Shown here in pieces: positions 13,052-19,886 of a stretch of DNA of 19,886 bases (position 1 is the stretch's first letter; each line of letters begins with the position of its first letter). The position numbers and the translations under genes were made by a program. The stretch comes from Bacteroidales bacterium (lineage in GTDB: Bacteria > Bacteroidota > Bacteroidia > Bacteroidales > UBA4417), in the NCBI GenBank assembly GCA_025350385.1, contig JANXXZ010000274.1, positions 1-19,886 of the forward strand, written 5' to 3'. Under the pieces are notes generated by a model. The model searched no databases. It saw only the letters and a program-made list of their open reading frames with translations, and had not been told where the DNA came from.

Positions 13052-15616
13052 TTAGTATTCGTAAATTCGGGTATTATTGGCGAATACCACCATAAAAGCA
13101 TCCTTGAATCCAAGACGGATAATTTCATCCCGGTATGCATGAGCTTCATCAGCTGAAGTGAAAAGTCCGGAAGTATATTTAAATAGCCCGTCTTCTTCAT
13201 ACATTTTAATATCGTGCAGACCATCAAAAGCAGGGTCGTTTACAGCAATTGATCTCGATAATGCAAGGAGTTGTACCTTATAAACCACCGTTCCTTTCTT
13301 TAATGTGCTGATCTCAATTGCCGGCTTATCTTCAGCCTTGGTTGAACTTTCATTTGAATTTATATTGGTTGGTTGAGTTTCTTGTCCTACGGGCGATGAA
13401 AGAACCTGCTCAGGTTTGTTTTCAGAGTGCTGGATAGACCCAGCAGTTTTGGAACTGGCAATTATTGCTGATGGTGTGTTACCCAGGGAAGAAGATGGTT
13501 TGGATCCTTCAGGAATTTTGTTCTGCACGCAGTTGATGAAAAAATTCCTGTCGAACATGTATACCGGGATTACATCACCATCATTAAATTTATTCATGTC
13601 GAAGGTGTTTTGTTTATCGCTGTTTACAAACCCGGTAACTTTAAATTCAGTACGCCGGTTAGCCTGGTGCTCTTCAGGAGAGCAGGGAACGCCGTCGGAA
13701 CAGCGATTGGTGAGTTGTGTTTCACCATAACCTTTAGCCGTAATACGTGTTGGTTCAATTCCCTGGATAACGATATACCTGACAGCCGATTCGGCCCTTC
13801 GTTGTGAAAGGTCAAGGTTGTACTCCTTGCTTCCACGGCTGTCAGTATGTGAACCCAGTTCAATAACGATCGGATTCTCCTTCATGATCTGTACCAGTTT
13901 GTCAAGTTCTACCTCGGCATCCGGCCGGATATAATGTTTATCGAAATCATAATATATATTTTCAATCGCGTAGTGCTGGTCCTTTGCTACTTTAAACACT
14001 TTGTTAATCTCCAGAGAGTCAAGGAACAGGTCGCGGGGAGTATTGAACCGGTGAGTGGTGTCTGCTGTACTGAACTTGAAATCAATACAGTCGGACATGT
14101 AGTTGTTTTTCATTGTTTTTGCAACATACAGCACACCTTTTTCAAGCGGGGCAATAAACATGCCGATGGAATCAGTCTTAAATACTGTCACCTTATCCGT
14201 TTTCGTGTTAAGCAGGAAAACGACACTTTTCGGCATCGGGTTTAGAGTTTCTTTATTCTTGACAAATCCTGTAACGGTTATGGAATCAGCTTTGGCCACC
14301 ATTTCCTCTTCTTTCTCTTTTTTGGTAGCCGGCTTCGTTTTTTTCTCGGTCCGTTTACAGGCATAAATATCATCGTTGCCAATTCCACCCGTCCTGTTGG
14401 AACTAAAAAATCCATTCTTGCCTTGAGGGGTAAGCACGATTGAGAAATCATCAAACGAAGAGTTTATAGGGGGGGCCAGGTTTTCAGGTTTTGTCCATGC
14501 ACCATTGACGAATTTGGTGCGGAAGATATCGAGTCCGCCTAATCCGGGGAGACCGTCGGATGCAAAATAGAGCTCATCTCCGTTCAGGCTTGGAAACATC
14601 TCGTTGCCAAATGAATTCACAACATCACCCAGGTTTTTTGGCTCACCCCATTTATCGCCTTCCCACTGGCAACAATAAATATCTGTTCCTCCCTTTCCGC
14701 CAGGCATATCGGAAACGAAATAAAGGGTTTTTCCATCAGGCGCTAGTGCAGGATGACCCACTGAATATTCATCGGAATTCAGGAAGAAAGGCTGCATTCT
14801 CGACCAGGAACCATTATTGCGTGACCAAAACAACTTGAGTTTGTCAGTGCGAAAATTATCTTTGTCTTTCTTTTCACGCCCTTTTTCAGTTCTCGTGAGA
14901 AAAACAAGGCTGTCGTGGCAGGCAAATGATGCAGGACCATCGTGGTACATTTGATTAAATTGTTCCAGGAAAGGTTTGGGGTCATTCATGCCCTGGTAAA
15001 ACTCATCCAGATAAAGCGGTTTTGAATAGAAAAGATCGAGATAATTGAAACTTGTCCAGTCATATTTTTTCCCATCCATAAAGTTTTGTCGGCGGTCGGA
15101 GACAAAAATTATTCCATCATTGTATAAAGTTGGTCCAAAGTCAGACCCTTTGGAATTAAGTTTTTGTTCATTCTTTATTTCAAAAGATGGCGGAATTTCA
15201 TTAATTATCGGTACCTGGGAGCAGAAACCGGCATATTCTTTACCGCGGGGATCGGAAGGAACAAGTTCTGCATATTTTAAGTAGGCTTCCTTGGCCAGGT
15301 CATATTCCTGGGCACATCGCAGTGCCTGGCCATAATAGAACCAATTGATAGGATCGACATTGGAATATTTTACAGTCTTTGCATACCAGGCCTTAGCATT
15401 AAGCTGGTCGTTAATGAAACGGTAGCAATCGGCTAGTCTTTCAATGGCAAGGACCTGGTCGGGGTCGCCCGCTTTCTGGGCTATCTTAAGGTAATAAGGT
15501 ATTGCTAGGGAATACCTGTAGCTTTTGAAAAGCTTTTCAGCCTGCCTGATCTGAGCCATTACTATTGTACCTGCAAGGACAAACGCTATTAGTAAGGTAA
15601 AAAATCTCTTGTTCAT
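13052..15616 (-). CDS. PorE-like TPR/PD40/OmpA protein with C-terminal SPOR-like domain
   Basis: An 854-residue exported protein. Order of parts: signal peptide 1-21 (no lipobox Cys); TPR-like helices about 22-130; WD40-like PD40 beta-propeller about 155-420 (repeats such as GKTLYFVSDMPGGKGGTDIY, DELYFASDGLPGLGGLDIF); Lys/Glu linker; a carboxypeptidase-regulatory-like fold about 445-510; OmpA peptidoglycan-binding domain about 553-663 (YYDFDKHYIRPDAEVELDKL; GSHTDSRGS with Asp592; LSQRRAE with Arg606/607); a Ser/Thr/Pro/Glu linker about 700-770; and a SPOR-like domain about 776-845 (VVYKVQLLALS through AHAYRDEIIRLGF). The first four parts match PorE of the type IX secretion system, which anchors the machine to peptidoglycan. 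Third gene of the operon, 33 bases after the PorP/SprF gene. Confidence 0.92.
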   Translation of the reverse strand: MNKRFFTLLIAFVLAGTIVMAQIRQAEKLFKSYRYSLAIPYYLKIAQKAGDPDQVLAIERLADCYRFINDQLNAKAWYAKTVKYSNVDPINWFYYGQALRCAQEYDLAKEAYLKYAELVPSDPRGKEYAGFCSQVPIINEIPPSFEIKNEQKLNSKGSDFGPTLYNDGIIFVSDRRQNFMDGKKYDWTSFNYLDLFYSKPLYLDEFYQGMNDPKPFLEQFNQMYHDGPASFACHDSLVFLTRTEKGREKKDKDNFRTDKLKLFWSRNNGSWSRMQPFFLNSDEYSVGHPALAPDGKTLYFVSDMPGGKGGTDIYCCQWEGDKWGEPKNLGDVVNSFGNEMFPSLNGDELYFASDGLPGLGGLDIFRTKFVNGAWTKPENLAPPINSSFDDFSIVLTPQGKNGFFSSNRTGGIGNDDIYACKRTEKKTKPATKKEKEEEMVAKADSITVTGFVKNKETLNPMPKSVVFLLNTKTDKVTVFKTDSIGMFIAPLEKGVLYVAKTMKNNYMSDCIDFKFSTADTTHRFNTPRDLFLDSLEINKVFKVAKDQHYAIENIYYDFDKHYIRPDAEVELDKLVQIMKENPIVIELGSHTDSRGSKEYNLDLSQRRAESAVRYIVIQGIEPTRITAKGYGETQLTNRCSDGVPCSPEEHQANRRTEFKVTGFVNSDKQNTFDMNKFNDGDVIPVYMFDRNFFINCVQNKIPEGSKPSSSLGNTPSAIIASSKTAGSIQHSENKPEQVLSSPVGQETQPTNINSNESSTKAEDKPAIEISTLKKGTVVYKVQLLALSRSIAVNDPAFDGLHDIKMYEEDGLFKYTSGLFTSADEAHAYRDEIIRLGFKDAFMVVFANNTRIYEY

Positions 15617-15649
15617 GAGCGGGTCATTAGATCGATTAGCATTAATATT

Positions 15650-16564
15650 CTAAAAATACCTTGGGGTAAGCATCCTGTTCCTGAGCATATCAATATCAAG
15701 TCCGAGTCGTATTTCATGCGATCCCTTGTTGTTATTGATCAGCTCATTCAGGTACAGATCATATGAATAGCCGATGCGCAGTTTGCTCCCGATATTAAAT
15801 TCTGTTATGAATACAAGTGCATGTTCTGTGCGATAAGTCATGCCAAGCCAAACCTGCTCATTTATCAGGAAACTTGCGTTGATATCGACCTGGAGAGGAG
15901 CATTTGCAACATATTTTATAAGCGTTGAAGGTCTGAAAATAAGTTTGTCCGAGATCGGAAGGGCTAACCCGCCCATTCCGTAAAAATGCCGCATGAGTCT
16001 TGAATAAGCCGATTTACCATTCACGTTTACCATCCCATATTGATTTTGCAGGAGTTGCTTTGACGAAATGCCAGCAAAAGCATGATTGGAATAGTAGTAT
16101 ATGCCAAAGTTGGCATCAGGAGAAAATTTGGATTGCTGTGTTCCTTCGAACATATAATCGGGATCTTCTACCAGTATCTTATTCCAGTCAAAAGTGAAAT
16201 ACTTAAACCCTGCCTGCAGGCCGAAAGAAAGTTTCCCCTTTGGAAGGTTGATCCGGTAAGCATAAGTCGCCTCGAAACCCTGCTCAAGAGTAGGACCGAT
16301 CTGGTCGCTGTATATGTAAAAGCCTACACCTACATGGCTGTTCCGAAGAGGTGCATGTACGCTGAGTGTGAGTGTTTTGGGCGCACCATCAATTCCCAGC
16401 CATTGATAACGGTCCACGAGGTCAGCGCTTAATACTTCCCTGCTTCCGGCATATCCGGGGTTTACAGTCAGTTTATTAAACATGTATTGACTGAACAGGG
16501 CATCCTGCTGGGCAAATGCGCTGGTTGCCAAAAATAGCAGCAATACAGGCAGGAGTTTTTTCAT
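15650..16564 (-). CDS. PorP/SprF family type IX secretion outer-membrane protein
   Basis: A 304-residue outer-membrane protein. A signal peptide (residues 1-18, KKLLPVLLLFLATSAFA) is followed by the family signature QQDALFSQYMFNKLTVNPGY and AGSRE. The rest is beta-rich with typical PorP/SprF phrases: VGVGFYIYSDQIGP, KGKLSFGLQAGFKYF, WLGMTYRTEHALVF and LRIGYSYDLYLNEL. Length matches the family (about 300-340). In Flavobacterium, SprF is required for secretion of the neighbouring adhesin SprB, and PorP/SprF-like proteins commonly lie beside substrates with type B sorting domains. Here it begins 26 bases after just such a substrate, so it is probably that protein's dedicated outer-membrane partner. 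Confidence 0.95.
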   Translation of the reverse strand: MKKLLPVLLLFLATSAFAQQDALFSQYMFNKLTVNPGYAGSREVLSADLVDRYQWLGIDGAPKTLTLSVHAPLRNSHVGVGFYIYSDQIGPTLEQGFEATYAYRINLPKGKLSFGLQAGFKYFTFDWNKILVEDPDYMFEGTQQSKFSPDANFGIYYYSNHAFAGISSKQLLQNQYGMVNVNGKSAYSRLMRHFYGMGGLALPISDKLIFRPSTLIKYVANAPLQVDINASFLINEQVWLGMTYRTEHALVFITEFNIGSKLRIGYSYDLYLNELINNNKGSHEIRLGLDIDMLRNRMLTPRYF

Positions 16565-16590
16565 ATATTCTTTATTTTATTGAGCATAAT

Positions 16591-19500
16591 TTATTTGTTT
16601 CCGCGCACATGGATCCAGCCGGTGCGAGTCCCGACATTTCTGACTTCAAGGATATAGAAGTAAGTTCCATCGGGAACTGGTTTCCCGTTTTCGTTTCTGC
16701 CGTCCCATCTGCGGCTGGTATTGTTGTATCCGGCGAATTCACGGATTTTGTTGCCCCAGCGGTTGAAAATGAGCACGGTGTTATCAGAATAATTCTCAAT
16801 TCCATTGATCTTCCAAAAATCATTGTTCCCATCGCCATTTGGTGAAATCCCGTTGAAAATGGTGAGATCATTGATATCAGGTTTCTTTACGTGGATGTAT
16901 ACAGCGGTTTCGGAGCAGGTTATTGGTTGAACGGTGGTGCATATCTGGTAACAATAGGAATCGTCGCCAAGGAAGCCTTCAAACGGGATATACAGGAATG
17001 TACTGTCGTTGCTTTGAATCACTGTGCCATGTGAAGGTGTGCCGCATAAACTGAGCTTTAACGGGTACATATAATTATTTATATCGTTCAGCAACACATT
17101 TACCACTGATGAAACATTAACCAAGGTTGTGTCATAATCAGGAACGGCAACTATATCCTGGTTGGGCTCACCGATAGTAATCTGCATTACATCGCTGCTG
17201 GTGCAACCTGTTGTGAGATCAAGCACTTCAATCGTAAAGCTGACGGCACCAGTCATTGGCAACGTAGCTGTTGTCATGGATGATGGATTCACAAGCAGGC
17301 TGGCTGGCTGCCAGTTCCAGGCATAAAAACCTGAACCGGCAGATGCTGATCCGGTCAGTGTTGCGGTAGAGCCTGATTGTATCACCTGGTCAGGACCTGC
17401 ATTTGCTAATACACCGGTAATAACTGTTATGGTAAGGTTATCAGTTGCAACCACGTTAGCACAAGCCAAATTTCCCTGCACAGCCAGGGTAAGCGTCGCA
17501 ATCCCGGTAAATCCGGCAGCCGGTATAAACGTTGGGCTGAGAGTTGTATCATCAGTGAGTGATCCGCTGCCTTGAGGCGTTAGTGTCCATAAAACAGTAC
17601 TGAAATTGGAAGCTGCAGCATCTGTTACCTTGTAATTTAAACCTTCACATATGGATGGATCAGTTCCGGCATAGGCAAACGGTTTATTAATTATTGTAAG
17701 TAATAGTTGGTCAGTAAAATCTGAACAGGGAGCTATCCCGATTATATGTAAATTAAGTACCACAGTACCAGCAGTCAAATCAGAAGAACCCGGGGTGTAT
17801 ACAGGATTAATGACTGAAGGATCGCTGAAAGTGCCGGTGCCATTGGTAGTCCATAGAATAGAAGTAGAGTTTAGTGCTGACGCTCCTGCAATTGCAACCG
17901 GGCCCGTTTCACATGTTACTAAATCCGGTCCTGCACTGGCCGAAACCGAAGGATTGATCAGCAGAACCATCTGGTCAGCAATTGAGCCACAATAAGCATT
18001 GCCCGTTACTGTAAGCGTAAGAATAACATTCCCCGATTCACCAGCAGCCGGAGTGTAAGTAGGCGAGAGTGTGGTTGTATCACTAAGCGTTCCCAAACCG
18101 CTGGTAGTCCATAAAATTGTATTGTAGAGCTGGGCTGTTGCCTGGATAACGGTAAAGGAAGAACCCTGGCAGACAGCGGCATCAGAACCCGCATTTGCTG
18201 AAGGGCTCTTGATAATTAATAGTTGCATCTGGTCCGATGCCTCAGGGCAGGGATCAAGACCGCTGGCCGTGAGGGTAAGGAATACGGAACCATCAATAAT
18301 ATCCGTCAGACTTGGAGTGTAAACAGGGTTCAGGGTTGTGGCGTCATTAAATGTGCCCGTACCTGATGATGTCCATAATAGGCTCTGGTAACCCGATGCT
18401 GTGCTCCCGGTTACAAGATATGTTGATCCTTCACAAACAGTTGTATCTGGACCAGCATATGCCAGGGCAATTTGATTGATCCGGATTGCCATAGTGTCGG
18501 TTGCATCGGAACAGGAAGCCGCGGCAAAGCCAGTCAGGATAAGAAATATCGTACCTGTTTCACCGGATGCAGGAATGTAGGTCGGGCTGAGGGTGGCTGT
18601 ACCCGTGAGAGTTCCTGATCCTGTTGTAGCCCAGGTGAATCCCGTACAGTATTGCGTTTCAGCTCCAACAACAGTATATGATGAGCCCTGGCAAATGGTT
18701 GCATCAGGTCCAGCATTCACCATGGCAGGGTGGTTGATGAAGAGTGTCATCTGGTCTGATACGGAAGGGCATGGATCGTGGCCTGTTACTGTGAGAGTCA
18801 ACGCTACAGATCCGTTGAGGATATCTATGGCGCTGGGGGTGTACACAGGATGTAAAAGGGTAGGATTATTAAAAATCCCGGTGCCTGAAGAACTCCATAA
18901 GAGACTGTTGTAATTAAAGGCAGCTGAAGTGCTTAGTGTAAAATTAGCTCCTTCGCATATAGTGCCATCAACTCCAGCTGAAACGGAAGCCGGTGCGGAA
19001 ATGTATATATTAACCACATCAGAAGTAACCTGGCATATTCCGTTTGTGATAGTCCACTGGAAGGCATAAACCCCGAATCCAAGGTTCGAAACGGATGTGA
19101 CCGGGTTGACAGGATTGGCAATTGTAGCAGTTGATGGTCCGGAAAGTTGTGTCCACAGCCCTGTTCCGAACACTGGTGTGTTTCCGTTCAGCGTTGCAGT
19201 AACATTACCCGAACCGTTACAATATTTCTGGTCCACACCGGCATACGCTGGTGTCGGAGGGTTGAAATTTGTGAGATTCATCGTATCCGAAGTAATACAT
19301 CCGCTGTTATTAATGGAATAGCTGAATATATACAAAGTAGGACTTGGAATAAGATCGGCAGCTACAGCTACGCTACCTGCAGGTGGGAATAGGTTGGGAG
19401 TATTTGGCCCTGAAATAAAGGACCAGGAACCGGTTCCTGGTGCGGGGTTATTCCCGACAAGGAACGTAACATCGGCATTGCAGAGTAACTGATCAGGACC

Positions 19501-19886
19501 TGCATTTGCTGTAAGGTACTGAATCACCTGGATAAATATGGTATCGTTACTGCATTCAATGGGTGTTCCGGAATCGCAGATACTCACTACTGCCGTGTCA
19601 GGTCCGGAATACCCGGCATCCGGTGTATAGTTAAATGTTCCGTCAATGAGATCTGTTATTGTAAATATACCGTGTGCAGGTCCGAGAACAGGAATTGGAT
19701 TCAGGGTAAGAGGGAGATTGTTTTCGGGATCAGTATCTCCGTTGAAAACTGTGCCACCATTACTGATTGTGCCAATAAAGCTGGAATTTTCACAGAGGCT
19801 GATACTCTCATTTATGGTAATTGGCGGACTGTTAGGCGGTAAAACGATGATGAATATTGTATCATTAGTACAGGCAGGAGGTAAAG
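16591..19886 (-). CDS. Giant repetitive cell-surface protein with type IX type B sorting domain (5' end outside window)
   Basis: At least 1097 residues; the frame stays open to the window edge, so the in-frame GTG at 19587 is not the start. From the N-terminal side: a cadherin/VCBS-like module (FNGDTDPENN, GIFTITDLIDGTFNYTPDAGYSG); nine Ig/PKD-like modules of 86-90 residues each opening with A-G-x-D (codons at 19492, 19231, 18967, 18703, 18445, 18181, 17923, 17659 and 17389); another cadherin-like module (AVPDYDTTLVNVSSVVNVLL); and a C-terminal gliding-motility/type B sorting domain (ISPNGDGNNDFWKINGIENY, LIFNRWGNKI, DGRNENGKPVPDGTYFYILE) ending in HVRGNK. Most modules hold a Cys near the start (C-E/Q-G) and one near the end, probably a disulfide. 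Likely an adhesin or matrix protein. First visible gene of the PorP/PorE-like operon. Confidence 0.93.
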   Translation of the reverse strand, partial: LPPACTNDTIFIIVLPPNSPPITINESISLCENSSFIGTISNGGTVFNGDTDPENNLPLTLNPIPVLGPAHGIFTITDLIDGTFNYTPDAGYSGPDTAVVSICDSGTPIECSNDTIFIQVIQYLTANAGPDQLLCNADVTFLVGNNPAPGTGSWSFISGPNTPNLFPPAGSVAVAADLIPSPTLYIFSYSINNSGCITSDTMNLTNFNPPTPAYAGVDQKYCNGSGNVTATLNGNTPVFGTGLWTQLSGPSTATIANPVNPVTSVSNLGFGVYAFQWTITNGICQVTSDVVNIYISAPASVSAGVDGTICEGANFTLSTSAAFNYNSLLWSSSGTGIFNNPTLLHPVYTPSAIDILNGSVALTLTVTGHDPCPSVSDQMTLFINHPAMVNAGPDATICQGSSYTVVGAETQYCTGFTWATTGSGTLTGTATLSPTYIPASGETGTIFLILTGFAAASCSDATDTMAIRINQIALAYAGPDTTVCEGSTYLVTGSTASGYQSLLWTSSGTGTFNDATTLNPVYTPSLTDIIDGSVFLTLTASGLDPCPEASDQMQLLIIKSPSANAGSDAAVCQGSSFTVIQATAQLYNTILWTTSGLGTLSDTTTLSPTYTPAAGESGNVILTLTVTGNAYCGSIADQMVLLINPSVSASAGPDLVTCETGPVAIAGASALNSTSILWTTNGTGTFSDPSVINPVYTPGSSDLTAGTVVLNLHIIGIAPCSDFTDQLLLTIINKPFAYAGTDPSICEGLNYKVTDAAASNFSTVLWTLTPQGSGSLTDDTTLSPTFIPAAGFTGIATLTLAVQGNLACANVVATDNLTITVITGVLANAGPDQVIQSGSTATLTGSASAGSGFYAWNWQPASLLVNPSSMTTATLPMTGAVSFTIEVLDLTTGCTSSDVMQITIGEPNQDIVAVPDYDTTLVNVSSVVNVLLNDINNYMYPLKLSLCGTPSHGTVIQSNDSTFLYIPFEGFLGDDSYCYQICTTVQPITCSETAVYIHVKKPDINDLTIFNGISPNGDGNNDFWKINGIENYSDNTVLIFNRWGNKIREFAGYNNTSRRWDGRNENGKPVPDGTYFYILEVRNVGTRTGWIHVRGNK
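17389..19503 (-). repeat. Nine tandem Ig/PKD-like modules, the inner six alternating A-B-A-B-A-B
   Basis: Module starts (A-G-x-D codons) are spaced 261, 264, 264, 258, 264, 258, 264 and 270 bases. Modules 3, 5 and 7 (A type, all 264 bases) share VYTP-S-x-x-D-I-x-x-G-S-V and G-x-x-P-C-P-x-x-S-D-Q-M. Modules 4, 6 and 8 (B type, 258, 258 and 270) share L-S-P-T-(Y/F)-x-P-A-x-G-E-(T/S)-G. Modules 1, 2 and 9 are more diverged, and module 9 lacks the first Cys. The repeat is at protein level; DNA identity between modules is only partial. Confidence 0.85.

Noticed and set aside
17389..19503. Periodic short DNA motifs (for example CATCTGGTC-like) as a CRISPR or DNA repeat array
   Set aside because: The period of 258-270 bases is a multiple of three, varies by whole codons and coincides with protein modules inside one reading frame.
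16591..19587. GTG at 19587 as the start of the large surface protein
   Set aside because: The frame remains open upstream to the window edge and continues the same kind of extracellular module, so the GTG is an internal Val codon.

Overview
The window reads as a chromosomal segment of a member of the Bacteroidota. The evidence is a gene for a surface protein with a gliding-motility/type IX C-terminal sorting domain, a PorP/SprF protein and a PorE-like OmpA protein, Bacteroidota-style promoter boxes (TTG then TANNTTTG) and few Shine-Dalgarno sites. Most genes look moderate in GC by eye. No rRNA, tRNA, CRISPR array, intact insertion sequence or phage gene was seen.

Layout. 1-407 is the 3' end of a di-haem cytochrome c peroxidase gene, convergent with a secreted coiled-coil protein (416-1627, -). 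1999-2901 (+) encodes an acidic YD-repeat protein. 3057-5126 (-) is an AT-rich two-gene cassette, an SMC/RecF-like ATPase followed 6 bases later by a small TOPRIM/DUF4276-like protein; it looks like a horizontally acquired defence module. 5474-7670 (-) holds a receiver-HPt phosphotransfer protein and a MATE exporter. 7925-9665 (-) pairs a ferredoxin/flavodoxin-NADP reductase-like flavoprotein with the radical-SAM rRNA methyltransferase RlmN. 9666-10773 has no long convincing gene but holds a candidate small RNA, a 44-residue membrane protein with a strong terminator, and a diverged tandem repeat containing an 18-bp palindrome. 10774-11520 (-) is an exported 1-Cys peroxiredoxin, divergent from a helix-turn-helix regulator (11878-12882, +).

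The last third (13052-19886, -) is an apparent three-gene operon: a very large repetitive adhesin-like type IX substrate (5' end outside the window), a PorP/SprF outer-membrane protein, and a TPR/PD40/OmpA/SPOR periplasmic protein. Established knowledge of type B sorting domains and SprF suggests the second and third products serve export and anchoring of the first.

The strongest items for a second look are the strict A-B-A-B-A-B super-repeat in the adhesin (A modules of exactly 88 codons, B modules of 86, 86 and 90), the ATPase/TOPRIM-like cassette with a possible broken small gene in front, the compact intergenic zone 9666-10773, and a 14-bp motif shared by the upstream regions of the two redox genes.
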